This document shows, piece after piece, positions 1 through 7,968 of a stretch of 64,000 bases of DNA. Below the pieces are notes generated by a model that worked only from the letters and a program-made list of their open reading frames with translations, had not been told where the DNA came from and did no database searches. Numbering within the stretch: the stretch's first letter is position 1; every line of letters starts with the position of its first letter. The position numbers were made by a program, and so were the translations under genes. This stretch comes from CAYUVH01 sp964448135. GTDB lineage: Bacteria > Verrucomicrobiota > Verrucomicrobiia > Limisphaerales > UBA8199. Location of the stretch: contig CAYUVH010000021.1 of the NCBI GenBank assembly GCA_964448135.1, forward strand, positions 39,287-103,286, written 5' to 3'.

Positions 1-207
1 GATGTCGAGCACATGACCGCAATGGCGCGGGCACTCGACACGACCCTCTTCATCAAGAATGGACCGTGCATGGCGGGGTTGGGACTCGGCGGCGAAGGCT
101 ATCTCAGCTATTCGATCGCCACGCCGACCGGTGAGGGTGTGACTAATCCCAAAACGTTCTGCCGCGTGCGCCGCTGCGTCATGGTGGACAACCTCAGAAT
201 TTATTGA
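1..207 (+). CDS. CoA-acylating aldehyde dehydrogenase of a BMC (C-terminal end only)
   Basis: The window opens inside this gene; only the last 68 residues are present, in frame 1 and ending at TGA 205-207. The tail carries the stretch MARALDTTLFIKNGPCMAGL and then GEGYLSYSIATPTGEG, which matches the C-terminal region of PduP/EutE-type propionaldehyde/acetaldehyde dehydrogenases. In that family the enzyme converts a short-chain aldehyde (here probably lactaldehyde) plus CoA and NAD+ to acyl-CoA inside a microcompartment. The catalytic cysteine and any N-terminal targeting peptide lie outside the window. The next gene, a pentamer shell protein, starts 3 bases after the stop, so this is the upstream part of a BMC operon. 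Confidence 0.85.
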   Translation, partial: DVEHMTAMARALDTTLFIKNGPCMAGLGLGGEGYLSYSIATPTGEGVTNPKTFCRVRRCVMVDNLRIY

Positions 208-210
208 GTC

Positions 211-489
211 ATGCTGCTCGCACGCGTTGAAGGCAACATGGTGGCGACCCGGAAGCACCCGAGTTTCGATGGCTTTCGGTTTGTCATCTGCCAGCCCATC
301 AATGCCGCCGGCGAGCCCGAAGGAGCACCGCAGATCGCGATCGATCCGCACGGCGCCGGAATGCACCAACGCGTGGTGATTTCCTCCGACGGCCTCGCTG
401 CGCGCAAATTGGTCGGTGACAACAAGAGCCCCGCGCGGTGGTTGATCACCGGCATCGTGGACGAAAAGGAACCGGGGGTGCCGGTATGA
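211..489 (+). CDS. EutN/CcmL-family BMC pentamer (vertex) shell protein
   Basis: This 92-residue protein has the length and pattern of the single-domain BMC-P fold: it begins MLLARVEGNMVATRKHPSF, has the central FRFVICQPINAAGEPEG segment and ends in the SPARWLITGIVD strand. Such proteins form pentamers that cap the vertices of the polyhedral microcompartment shell. It sits between the aldehyde dehydrogenase and a second, different pentamer, and its TGA overlaps the next ATG in an ATGA tetranucleotide (486-489), which suggests translational coupling. Planctomycetes-Verrucomicrobia microcompartment loci are known to carry several distinct BMC-P genes, which fits the two seen here. No hexamer (BMC-H) gene is in the window; it is expected upstream. 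Confidence 0.9.
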   Translation: MLLARVEGNMVATRKHPSFDGFRFVICQPINAAGEPEGAPQIAIDPHGAGMHQRVVISSDGLAARKLVGDNKSPARWLITGIVDEKEPGVPV

Positions 490-791
490 GGCTGGGTGGC
501 GTCATCGGCAGGGTGACTTTGAGCCGTGTCGTACCCGAACTCACCGGCGCGCGCTGGCTGATCGTGTCCCCGTTCACACGCGAGAATTTCGCGCAGGGCG
601 CCGACCAGGTCGTTGCGCCAAATCGCGAACCCAGCCTGGTGGTATATGACAATTTGGGCGGCGGCGTGGGCCAAATTATCGGTTTTGTGGAAGGCCGCGA
701 GGCGGCCTGCCCTTTTGACAAACCCACGCCTGTGGATGCGATCAACGCGGCTTTGGTAGACGAGATTTTTTACAAACCATTTTACGCATGA
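486..791 (+). CDS. EutN/CcmL-family BMC pentamer shell protein, second paralogue
   Basis: This 101-residue BMC-P protein starts at the ATG that overlaps the stop of the previous gene. It begins MRLGGVIGRVTLSRVVPELT and contains the SLVVYDNLGGGVGQIIGFVEG segment typical of EutN/CcmL vertex proteins, where glycines line the pentamer pore. It differs strongly in sequence from the paralogue immediately upstream, so the two are not a recent duplication. The ATGA overlap at 788-791 couples it to the aldolase gene. An upstream in-frame start at 438 would run through the preceding gene and is not favoured. Confidence 0.9.
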   Translation: MRLGGVIGRVTLSRVVPELTGARWLIVSPFTRENFAQGADQVVAPNREPSLVVYDNLGGGVGQIIGFVEGREAACPFDKPTPVDAINAALVDEIFYKPFYA

Positions 792-1828
792 GAGCTGTAG
801 TCAGCGTTCGAGATCTGGAAGATATGGTGCGTGGCGGCAAGGACGTCCATTCCCTGCCCGCCGATGCCCTGCTCACTCCGTCGGCCCGTGATTTTCTTCG
901 CGACCTGGAGAATGGCAACGGCCGGCCAATCAACGCGCCGGCGGCTTCGACCGCGGCGCCAAAGGCGGTCAACTCCAAGAGTCCGCCGGCCGACATTGCC
1001 GCGTTCTTCAAGCTGCCGCACATCGAGCAGTTGAAGGAGCAAATTTGCGAGATGGGCCGCCGTCTCTGGCAGCGCGCTTACGTGGACGGCAACGGCGGCA
1101 ACATCGCCATTCGCGTGGGCGACGACATCGCGCTTTGCACGCCGACCCTGGTTTCCAAGGGCTTCATGAAATCCGAGGACATGTGCCTCGTGGACCTGGA
1201 AGGCAATCAACTTGCCGGCGTGAAAAAGCGCACGAGCGAAATCCTAATGCACCTGCAAATCATGAAACGGCAGCCGCGCGCGGTCGCCACGGTGCATTGT
1301 CATCCGCCTTACAGCACGGCGTTTGCGGTGGCGGGAATCGAACCGCCCACGTGCATGATTCCCGAATACGAAGTGTTTTCGTCGGTGGCCATCGCGCCCT
1401 ATCGCACCCCCGGCACGCCCGAGATGGGCAAGCTCATCGCCGATCTGGTGGACAAGCACAACACCATTTTGATGGCGAATCACGGCGTAGTTTCCTGGAG
1501 CCACAACAACGTCGAAGACGCATATTTCAAGATGGAGATTCTGGAGGCGTACTGCCGCACGGTGCTCGTCGCCGCGCAACTCGGCAAACCGGCGAATACC
1601 ATGACGCCGACGCAGCTTCAGGATTTGCTGAAGATCAAACAGAGCCTCGGCATTCCCGATCCGCGAATCGGGCTCAAGGAATGCGAGCTGTGTGACAACG
1701 CCGAGTGGCGCCCAGGCGTGACCTGCTCGACCACCGCATCCGATCACTCCGGCGCATCACCTGACGCCGAAGCCGAAGCGCTGATCCAGGCCATCACCGA
1801 CCAAATCATCAGCGGCGGGCGGAAATGA
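788..1828 (+). CDS. Class II aldolase (L-fuculose/rhamnulose-1-phosphate type) with N-terminal tail
   Basis: The protein is 346 residues. The catalytic part from about residue 80 has the AraD/FucA class II aldolase pattern: a GNGGNIAIRVG segment, the zinc-binding pair HCH near residues 170-172, and a third histidine in NHGVVSW near 232. The family cleaves L-fuculose-1-P or L-rhamnulose-1-P to DHAP and L-lactaldehyde, which is the expected first step of a Planctomycetes-Verrucomicrobia BMC. The first 45 residues carry a helix-like segment (LTPSARDFLRDLEN) followed by an Ala/Pro/Thr-rich linker (about 48-72) absent from plain FucA enzymes. That layout resembles a BMC encapsulation peptide; this is an inference. 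Both ends overlap their neighbours by ATGA. Confidence 0.87.
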   Translation: MRAVVSVRDLEDMVRGGKDVHSLPADALLTPSARDFLRDLENGNGRPINAPAASTAAPKAVNSKSPPADIAAFFKLPHIEQLKEQICEMGRRLWQRAYVDGNGGNIAIRVGDDIALCTPTLVSKGFMKSEDMCLVDLEGNQLAGVKKRTSEILMHLQIMKRQPRAVATVHCHPPYSTAFAVAGIEPPTCMIPEYEVFSSVAIAPYRTPGTPEMGKLIADLVDKHNTILMANHGVVSWSHNNVEDAYFKMEILEAYCRTVLVAAQLGKPANTMTPTQLQDLLKIKQSLGIPDPRIGLKECELCDNAEWRPGVTCSTTASDHSGASPDAEAEALIQAITDQIISGGRK

Positions 1829-3084
1829 AATCGCTCGACGCCAAACTGGCCGAGGTAAAGGCCAACCCCAATTCAAGGTCGTTCGCCATTGCGGACGCCA
1901 AAGACGCGGACATGGCATTTGGGGTTCGCGCACCGGGGCTGCGCTCCTATCTGTCGGGACGCGGGGAACGCCCGGCACGGTTTTCCCCCGAGGTGTGGAC
2001 CCGCGCCGAATACGGCTACCGCAACCTGCCCGAGTTTCTGGACATCATCCGTGAAGTCGTTCACCAGGGAATTGTGGACATCATGCTGATGTCCGCCTAC
2101 GTGAGCGAGCAACTCACGATCAAAGAAGGCTTGTTCCAGAAGTCGCACGTCACCCCGGCCGCCCGGGCCAACGATACGACCGACGTGTGGGCGGTGCGGC
2201 ACGGGTGCTACACGAACGAACCGGCGCAGCCTTTTCGCACGGCTACCATTGACCAGATTCAATGTGGCAAGATCGAGTGCGATCGCGAGGGCGACGATTT
2301 CCCGGGCGCCAATCTCGGTCTTTACTCGATGACGTTCGTCAACGAGCTGGAACAAGACCGTGAGACGTTGCTGGCATTCAAAACGTTTAGGGAGGAAGCC
2401 GAACGCAAACGCTTCCGCTATTTCCTCGAGGTGTTCAACCCCAACGTGGATAGCGGCATACCGCCGGAAAAGCTGGGCGAGTTCATCAACGACAACATCA
2501 TCCGCAGCCTGGCCGGCGTGCCGGAGTCCGGAAGGCCGTCGTTCCTGAAGATCGTGTATCACGGCCCGCGCGCGATGGAAGAATTGGCCCAATATGACCC
2601 GAACCTTGTGGTGGGGATTTTGGGCGGCAGCGCCGGAACGACCTATGATGCCTTCCGGCTCATTCACGACGCGCAAAAGCACGGTGCGCGAGTCGCATTG
2701 TTCGGCCGCAAGATTAACAACGCGGAACATCAGCTCGCGTTTATCGAAATGTTGCGGCTGATCACGGATGGCAAGATTTCTCCCGAAGAAGCAGTCCGCG
2801 CCTATCACGGCGTATTGCAGGGCAAAAATATCATACCCAAGTTGCCTTTGGAGAAGGACCTCGAGTTGACGGACCAGGCGATGAGCTACGATGGCAGTGG
2901 TCGTTCACGAAGTGTCGTCACCGTACCTGCAAAACCGTCTGCCGGAAGACCAGCGCCGCAATCGGCGGAGAAGACAGATTCCAAGTGGCCAGTGGCAGCC
3001 GATGGCCGGCCGGATTTCGACCGCATGAAGGCCTCCGAGCGGATTGCTTACGATCAGTGGAGATTGAGCAGGAAGTTTGGCTGA
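1825..3084 (+). CDS. BMC-operon TIM-barrel aldolase-like protein with C-terminal tail
   Basis: This 419-residue protein starts in the ATGA overlap with the aldolase and is the last gene of the BMC operon. Residues about 200-350 look like a (beta/alpha)8 barrel of the Cgl0159/DhnA aldolase-like type: VVGILGGSAGTTYDAFRL followed by ARVALFGRKINNAEHQ, a common phosphate-binding end of such barrels. I cannot assign a reaction. The last 60 residues are different: a Pro/Ala/Ser-rich linker and then a charged helix (PDFDRMKASERIAYDQWRL). A linker plus a terminal amphipathic helix is how several BMC cargo proteins are tethered to the shell, so this may be cargo. The gene converges with lutC, with 15 bases between the stops and no obvious hairpin. 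Confidence 0.65.
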   Translation: MKSLDAKLAEVKANPNSRSFAIADAKDADMAFGVRAPGLRSYLSGRGERPARFSPEVWTRAEYGYRNLPEFLDIIREVVHQGIVDIMLMSAYVSEQLTIKEGLFQKSHVTPAARANDTTDVWAVRHGCYTNEPAQPFRTATIDQIQCGKIECDREGDDFPGANLGLYSMTFVNELEQDRETLLAFKTFREEAERKRFRYFLEVFNPNVDSGIPPEKLGEFINDNIIRSLAGVPESGRPSFLKIVYHGPRAMEELAQYDPNLVVGILGGSAGTTYDAFRLIHDAQKHGARVALFGRKINNAEHQLAFIEMLRLITDGKISPEEAVRAYHGVLQGKNIIPKLPLEKDLELTDQAMSYDGSGRSRSVVTVPAKPSAGRPAPQSAEKTDSKWPVAADGRPDFDRMKASERIAYDQWRLSRKFG

Positions 3085-3099
3085 GCGGCTTCAGCCACC

Positions 3100-3786
3100 T
3101 CACACGCACAAAATCGTCAGCTTCTTGGGGCCATGCGCGCCGAGCACAAGGATGCGCTCGATATCGCCGGTCCGGCTCGGACCGGTAATAAAAGAAATCA
3201 GGCTTGGATAGTTTGCGCTGTATTTCTGTTTCAAGAGAGCAAACGCATCCGGCAAATCCCCAACCAGTTGTTCGCGCCGGGCAAGTACAACGTGATGTGG
3301 CGGCAGCACTGATAGCGCCCGGCCTCCGGCGCTTCGACTGGTAACCAGAACACTGCCGGTTTGTGCAACCAGCGCGTCGCATTCGGAAATGCCCGCGTCA
3401 CAGGCCTCCAGTTCGTGCACTGAATACGCGGTCGTCGTATCGCAAATCGGCAACCCAAGTTCCCTGGTGAATGGAGTCACGAGCGCGCCCGAGTGCGCCC
3501 CGATCCTTTTCCAACCTTCACGGTCACGAATCTCCGCCAAAGCACGCCTCAATTCGGCCTCGTCGCTCAGCAGGCGAAAATCGGCTTTCAAGGCCTCCGC
3601 ATTTTTCTGAAAAAGCGCCAGGCGATCGGAAAAAGCGGGTCCGACCAGCGGCAGCCACTGGCGCGCTTCGGCCGCGGAGTTCGTTGAAGGCGCGTGCTGC
3701 GCCGCGCCATGGCCGTGACCCGGGAAAGGCGCGGCTACTTTCAACGCTTCGCGGATCCGTCCGAGTATGGCTTCGCGCTCGTTCAT
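3100..3786 (-). CDS. lutC: LutC-type LUD-domain protein (lactate utilisation)
   Basis: This 228-residue protein is the last gene of a three-gene minus-strand operon. It belongs to the LUD (lactate utilisation domain) family: an N-terminal MNEREAILGRIREALK helix, a central region with GAHSGALVTPFTRELGLP, then the conserved GSVLVTSRSAGGRALSVLPP and HHVVLARREQLV segments, ending in a SFITGPSRTGDIERILVLGAHGPKKL block that is diagnostic for LutC/YkgG. LutABC proteins together oxidise L-lactate to pyruvate through an iron-sulfur electron chain. Its ATG overlaps the lutB stop by ATGA. It converges on the BMC operon, which may produce lactate or lactaldehyde. Confidence 0.92.
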   Translation of the reverse strand: MNEREAILGRIREALKVAAPFPGHGHGAAQHAPSTNSAAEARQWLPLVGPAFSDRLALFQKNAEALKADFRLLSDEAELRRALAEIRDREGWKRIGAHSGALVTPFTRELGLPICDTTTAYSVHELEACDAGISECDALVAQTGSVLVTSRSAGGRALSVLPPHHVVLARREQLVGDLPDAFALLKQKYSANYPSLISFITGPSRTGDIERILVLGAHGPKKLTILCV

Positions 3787-5174
3787 TTTCGATTGCGCCA
3801 GTATTCCTTGAAGGTCTGCCTGGCGACGGGCGCCAATTCGCGCGTCTTCGTCCAGCTGTAAGCCGGATCCAGCGGTGTGCCTTTGACCAGCGGATGCAAC
3901 TTTTGCAGCACGCGCCCTGCCCTTTTGGCAAAGCCATATAAACCCGGACGCAAGATAACGAATCCAAAAATCCGAAACGCCATCCCCTCAAAGAACGATG
4001 GCTTCTGCTTCGCCGCGTTACGCCGGTTGCTCAGGAGATGATGGTGAAGATCTATCTTCACGGGACAGATCTCGGTGCAAGCGCCGCACAACGAACTCGC
4101 CGAAGAAAGATGCTTCCAATCCTGCAATCCCCGCAAATGCGGCGTGATGACCGAGCCAATCGGCCCCGAATACGTGGTCCCGTAAGTATGCCCGCCGACA
4201 TTGCGGAAAATGGGGCAGACGTTCAGGCAGCCGCCGCAGCGGATGCAGTGCAGCGAATCACGCTGCTCCGCGTCCGCCAGCAAAGTGGTGCGGCGATTAT
4301 CCAGCAACACCACATGAAATTCCTCCGGGCCATCCGATTCCCCCGGCTGGCGCGGGCCACCGTAGAAGGAGTTGTAGCAGGTCAACCCTTGGCCGGTCCC
4401 GACGGTGGCGAGCATGGGCAGAAAAAGCGCGAGGTCCTCCAGCCGCGGCACCACCTTTTCGATACCCAGCAGGGTGATCATCGTTTTGGGCAAAGCCGCG
4501 CTGAGCCGGGCGTTGCCTTCATTCTCCGTGATGGAAATCATGCCGGTTTCGGCCACAGCGAAGTTTGCGCCGGTAAAGCCAATGTCGGCCTCGATGTATT
4601 TGAGCCGCAGTACGCGGCGGGCGATCATCGTCAGCTCTTCCGGATCGTTCGTCGGCTCGCTTTTCAATTCGCGATGAAACAGATCGCTGATATCCCCGCG
4701 CGTCAGGTGCATCGCGGGAAAGATAATGTGATACGGCGGTTCCTTGCGAAGTTGCACGATGTACTCGCCCAGGTCCGATTCAATCACCTCGCAGCCGGCT
4801 TCCTCAACCGCTTCGTTGAGGTGAATCTCCTCCGAAGTCATGGCCTTCGATTTGATAATCGAGCGCGCTTTCTTTTCCCGAATGATGCCGATAATAATCT
4901 CCTTCGCCTGGGCCCCGGTGCTGGCCCAGTGCACCTTCGTGCCGCGCGCTTCCAGTTTCGCGACAAACATCTCCAGATGTTTATCAAGTTTCGAGATCGC
5001 CTCGTATTTCCTCTCCGCCGCCGCCTGTCGCGCGGCTTCCCAATCCTGGAACGACGCCCGCGTCCGGTCACGCACGACCTCGTATTTGCCGAGCGCAGTC
5101 TGGATGATCGTGCGATGCCGGAGATCGGCTGTCAGCTCGCGGGCGTGCGTCTTGAATTGGCTGGCGATGCTCAC
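3783..5174 (-). CDS. lutB: LutB-type iron-sulfur lactate oxidation subunit
   Basis: The protein is 463 residues, the usual size of LutB/YkgF. It contains a LUD domain in the first 300 residues and two ferredoxin-like cysteine clusters near 309-320 (CIRCGGCLNVCP) and 360-370 (CGACTEICPVKI), which should bind two [4Fe-4S] clusters. The ASTGAQAKEII and GFTGANFAVAETGMISI segments are conserved in this family. The start is GTG at 5174, overlapping the lutA stop (GTGA). Together with LutA and LutC it would pass electrons from lactate oxidation to the respiratory chain. Confidence 0.93.
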   Translation of the reverse strand: MSIASQFKTHARELTADLRHRTIIQTALGKYEVVRDRTRASFQDWEAARQAAAERKYEAISKLDKHLEMFVAKLEARGTKVHWASTGAQAKEIIIGIIREKKARSIIKSKAMTSEEIHLNEAVEEAGCEVIESDLGEYIVQLRKEPPYHIIFPAMHLTRGDISDLFHRELKSEPTNDPEELTMIARRVLRLKYIEADIGFTGANFAVAETGMISITENEGNARLSAALPKTMITLLGIEKVVPRLEDLALFLPMLATVGTGQGLTCYNSFYGGPRQPGESDGPEEFHVVLLDNRRTTLLADAEQRDSLHCIRCGGCLNVCPIFRNVGGHTYGTTYSGPIGSVITPHLRGLQDWKHLSSASSLCGACTEICPVKIDLHHHLLSNRRNAAKQKPSFFEGMAFRIFGFVILRPGLYGFAKRAGRVLQKLHPLVKGTPLDPAYSWTKTRELAPVARQTFKEYWRNRK

Positions 5175-5884
5175 GTGCTGGCGAGGATCTCCGCGAGATG
5201 GATGGTCTTTTGCTTCAAGCCCTGCCGGTCAATCAGCCCCTGCAAATGCATCAGGCAACTCGAATCATTGGAAACGATGTAGTCGGCGCCTGTTTGTTTC
5301 GCCTGCTCCAACCGCACGTCACCCATCGCCGTCGAGATTGTCGGAAACTTCGCCGCGAACGTGCCGCCAAAGCCGCAACAGATGCGCTCGCTGAATTCCA
5401 CCAACTCCAGTCCCTGCACTTTGGCAAGCAACGCGCGCGGCTGGCGAAACGTGCCGAGTTCCCGCAATCCGTGGCAGCCGTCGTGGAACGTGACCTTCGC
5501 GGGAAACTTGGCGCCCAAATCCGTTACGCCGAGACGCGTCACAAGAAAATCGGAAAACTCGTAGCATTTGGCGGCCACGGCCTTGGCAACCTCCGCATGC
5601 GCCGTCGTTTCAAACAGTTGCGGGGAGAACACACGCATCATGGCCGTGCAGGAACCCGACGCGATCACGACCGCCTCGGAATCCTTAAATCGCTCGATCG
5701 CCCTAAGCGTGACCGGCCGGGCTTCATCCCAGTACCCCGAATTAAATGCCGGCTGCCCGCAGCAGGCCACGTCCTCGGGACATTCGATGGTGTGCCCGAG
5801 TCGTTCGAGGATTTTCACGATGCTGATTCCCACCTGGGGAAACATCATGTCCACGAAACACGGGATGAACAGCGTGATTTTCAC
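5171..5884 (-). CDS. lutA: LutA-type cysteine-rich (CCG-domain) lactate oxidation subunit
   Basis: This 237-residue protein has the two CCG domains of LutA/GlpC-like subunits: CFVDMMFP and CCGQPAFNSG in the first half, then FHDGCHGLRELG and CCGFGGTFAAKFP in the second. Paired CCG motifs bind an iron-sulfur cluster that takes electrons from the substrate-oxidising subunits. The GTG at 5884 is used as start because the sequence MKITLFIPCFVDMMFPQVG begins exactly where the family does. It is the first gene of the lutABC operon; a promoter would lie in the 31 bases between it and the toxin gene or further upstream through that gene. Confidence 0.92.
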   Translation of the reverse strand: MKITLFIPCFVDMMFPQVGISIVKILERLGHTIECPEDVACCGQPAFNSGYWDEARPVTLRAIERFKDSEAVVIASGSCTAMMRVFSPQLFETTAHAEVAKAVAAKCYEFSDFLVTRLGVTDLGAKFPAKVTFHDGCHGLRELGTFRQPRALLAKVQGLELVEFSERICCGFGGTFAAKFPTISTAMGDVRLEQAKQTGADYIVSNDSSCLMHLQGLIDRQGLKQKTIHLAEILAST

Positions 5885-5915
5885 ACTCCAGTGAGATTAA
5901 AGTGTTTGTCGTTGA

Positions 5916-6242
5916 TTATCCAGTAGCAGCCAACCGGCTGTGACCTTCCAGCAAACGCTCCGCGAAGAGCACGTCCCTCTCGCAACGGTAAAAGATAATA
6001 AAGCGTCCGAACGGCTTTTGCACTCCCTTTGAGCGAACGCCTGCAAGCTCCTGTCGGCCGGCAAAGCGTCGGCGGCCAATTCCAGGATTTTGCGCAAGTG
6101 TCTCCAAGGTCAATTCAACAGCCTCCGTAAAACGCTCTGCCAGCACCAATGCGTCATGCAAATCCAAGCCTGCCTCCAGCAGGTACCAGGCAAAGTGACC
6201 CTCAAAATCCGCATCAAAGCGCAACGATCGCTTGACGATCAT
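5916..6242 (-). CDS. ParE/RelE-family toxin
   Basis: This 108-residue basic protein has the features of a ParE-like toxin: an N-terminal FDADFEGHFAWYLLEAG helix pair, the EAVELTLETLAQNPGIGRRR turn that in ParE contains the P-x-x-G-R motif, and a C-terminal FIIFYRCERDVLFAERLLEGHSR strand pair. ParE toxins act on DNA gyrase and RelE toxins cleave mRNA on the ribosome; the sequence alone does not separate them with certainty, although the pairing with a ParD/CopG-like antitoxin favours ParE. Its ATG overlaps the antitoxin stop by ATGA. Confidence 0.85.
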   Translation of the reverse strand: MIVKRSLRFDADFEGHFAWYLLEAGLDLHDALVLAERFTEAVELTLETLAQNPGIGRRRFAGRQELAGVRSKGVQKPFGRFIIFYRCERDVLFAERLLEGHSRLAATG

Positions 6243-6496
6243 ACGCGCAGGCGGCGCCGGGTACGCTGTGCCAGTCTCCGAAGCTCACCTTTGCGATGGA
6301 CCTTGTGACTGCTGTTGATTCCCTCTCTGAGCAATTCGGCCAATTCGGGAGTATCCTTGTCCAAATCCAGCCTGGAAACTGGACAAAACGTTCTCCGAAG
6401 CGCGTCTCGCACAACCTCACTGGCGTTGTTGTACATGCCGCTTTCGACTTTCTTCTCGATCAGCGTTTCCAGCTCACGGGTAAGTGAAACGTTCAT
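6239..6496 (-). CDS. ParD/CopG-type ribbon-helix-helix antitoxin
   Basis: The protein is 85 residues when started at ATG 6496; a start 24 bases upstream (6520) is possible but lies in the palindromic promoter region. It begins MNVSLTRELETLIEKKVESG, followed by MYNNASEVVRDALRR, the classic ParD ribbon-helix-helix DNA-binding domain. The remaining 45 residues, rich in Arg and Lys, should be the flexible part that wraps the toxin. It precedes the toxin and overlaps it by 4 bases, the usual gene order. ParD proteins repress their own operon by binding palindromes, and one is present just upstream (6512-6542). Confidence 0.87.
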   Translation of the reverse strand: MNVSLTRELETLIEKKVESGMYNNASEVVRDALRRTFCPVSRLDLDKDTPELAELLREGINSSHKVHRKGELRRLAQRTRRRLRV

Positions 6497-6511
6497 GAAG
6501 ACATGATAAGT

Positions 6512-6542
6512 CAATAGCATTAGATAGCAAGCTTTGCTATTG
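6512..6542 (-). promoter_or_regulatory. Palindromic operator and candidate promoter of the toxin-antitoxin operon
   Basis: A perfect 7-base inverted repeat (ATAGCAA, three bases, TTGCTAT) lies at 6524-6540, nested in a wider repeat with CAATAGC at 6512-6518 and GCTATTG at 6536-6542. On the minus strand TTGCTA and TATCAT are 16 bases apart and could be -35 and -10 boxes, with transcription then starting almost at the antitoxin ATG (6496). Autoregulation by a ribbon-helix-helix antitoxin at such a site is usual for the family; binding here is inferred. Confidence 0.5.
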
Positions 6543-6878
6543 CGGCCCGAAGCTAATGGAATGGATTGGTGAAGAGCACTCTATCCACATGGATCAAGGC
6601 AACTGGATCAATCCGCGGAAATAATGGCGGCGCTGTCGGGCGCGCCAATGTTCACCATGGTGCGAGACCCGGAAACCGGTCCGTTTCCGATACGCGGTGT
6701 GCCACCGCCAAGCCATAGCCAGACAGTGGTCGCCACACGCGCACGCAGCTTGATAGGCGTCACACTTATCCATTTTTCACAAGGTGTCGGGTCACATTGC
6801 CGCGGCGGAACGTCGATCGCGAAGTGCACCGATACCCGGCGATTGACCAACCGTCCCGCTTTCCGCACTCTTTTCAGC
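6543..6878. other. 336-base gene-poor stretch upstream of aroC
   Basis: No recognisable gene was found. Both strands happen to be open for long distances here: the aroC frame reads back to 6624, and a minus-strand frame is open from 6997 to 6608 into the aroC start. The predicted peptides (for example GGGTPRIGNGPVSG on the minus strand) have no family I recognise. The stretch may hold the aroC promoter or a decayed repeat; neither can be shown from the sequence alone. Confidence 0.4.
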
Positions 6879-7961
6879 ATGGGCAATACGTTTGGCCAGT
6901 TGTTTCGCATCACGACCTGGGGTGAATCCCACGGGGGCGGTGTCGGCGTCGTGGTGGATGGCTGCCCGCCGCGGCTGAAGCTGACGGAGGCGGACATCCA
7001 GTCGGATCTCGACCGCCGCCGGCCCGGTCAGTCCAAGATTGTGTCGCCGCGCAAAGAGGCCGATCAGGTACAGATTCTCTCCGGCACTTTTGAGGGAAAA
7101 ACGTTGGGCACGCCGATTTCGATGATGGTGCGGAACCAGGATTTCCGGCCCGAGGCGTATTCGGAGATGGCGGTCAAATTCCGGCCTTCGCATGCGGATT
7201 ATACGTATCAGGCGAAATACGGTATCCGCGCCTGGCCCGGCGGCGGGCGCACGAGCGCGCGGGAGACCATCGGCCGCGTGGCGGCGGGGGCGATTGCGAA
7301 GAAGATTTTGCGCGAGATGTTCGGCGTCGAAGTGCTGGCGTATGTGAAGCAGGTTCAGCGAATCATCGCGAAGGTCGAACCGGAGACCGTGAAGTCGCGC
7401 GACATCGAGGCGAATATTGTGCGGTGTCCGGACGCCAAGACGGCAGACAAAATGATCCGGCTCATTGAAAAAATGCGGCGCCAGGGTGATACCGTCGGCG
7501 GAATCGTGGAAGGCGTGGCGCGGAATGTGCCAGCCGGCTGGGGCGAGCCGGTGTTCGATCGGTTGGAAGCGGATTTGGCCAAGGCGATGCTGAGCCTGCC
7601 AGCATCGAAGGGTTTTGATGTGGGATCGGGCTTCGGTGGCATTTTGATGACGGGGCTGCAGCATAACGATCCGTTTCGGGCGAAAGCGGGGAAAGTGTTT
7701 ACCACCTCTAATCGCTCGGGAGGAATCCAGGGCGGCATCTCCAACGGAGAGTCCATTTTCTTTCGCGTGGCCTTCAAACCGGTGGCCACCGTGATGCACG
7801 AGCAGGACACCGTGGACGTGGACTACAAAAACACCACGCTCACCGGACGCGGCCGGCATGATCCGTGTGTATTGCCGCGGGCAGTGCCGATGGTGGAAGC
7901 AATGACGGCGCTTGTGCTGGTGGATCACGCATTGCGCCAGCGGGCGCAATGCGGGGATTAA
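6879..7961 (+). CDS. aroC: Chorismate synthase
   Basis: The protein is 360 residues when started at ATG 6879, which gives MGNTFGQLFRITTWGESHGG, the conserved N-terminus of chorismate synthase; the open frame upstream to 6624 is not needed. The enzyme uses reduced FMN to convert 5-enolpyruvylshikimate-3-phosphate to chorismate, the last common step of aromatic biosynthesis. Signature segments are visible: the GESHG motif, GGRTSARETIGRVAAGAIAK, and SGGIQGGISNGESIFFRVAF with the flavin- and substrate-binding residues. Length and motifs are normal. Another shikimate gene, aroE, lies nearby on the other strand. Confidence 0.96.
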   Translation: MGNTFGQLFRITTWGESHGGGVGVVVDGCPPRLKLTEADIQSDLDRRRPGQSKIVSPRKEADQVQILSGTFEGKTLGTPISMMVRNQDFRPEAYSEMAVKFRPSHADYTYQAKYGIRAWPGGGRTSARETIGRVAAGAIAKKILREMFGVEVLAYVKQVQRIIAKVEPETVKSRDIEANIVRCPDAKTADKMIRLIEKMRRQGDTVGGIVEGVARNVPAGWGEPVFDRLEADLAKAMLSLPASKGFDVGSGFGGILMTGLQHNDPFRAKAGKVFTTSNRSGGIQGGISNGESIFFRVAFKPVATVMHEQDTVDVDYKNTTLTGRGRHDPCVLPRAVPMVEAMTALVLVDHALRQRAQCGD

Positions 7962-7968
7962 CAAAACT

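Noticed and set aside
4038..5282. 414-codon plus-strand open frame
   Set aside because: It is fully antisense to lutB, which has complete family motifs. No domain is recognisable on the plus strand.
6608..6997. 129-codon minus-strand open frame upstream of aroC
   Set aside because: It runs into the aroC coding start and has no recognisable family. It was kept only as a remark about the gene-poor stretch.
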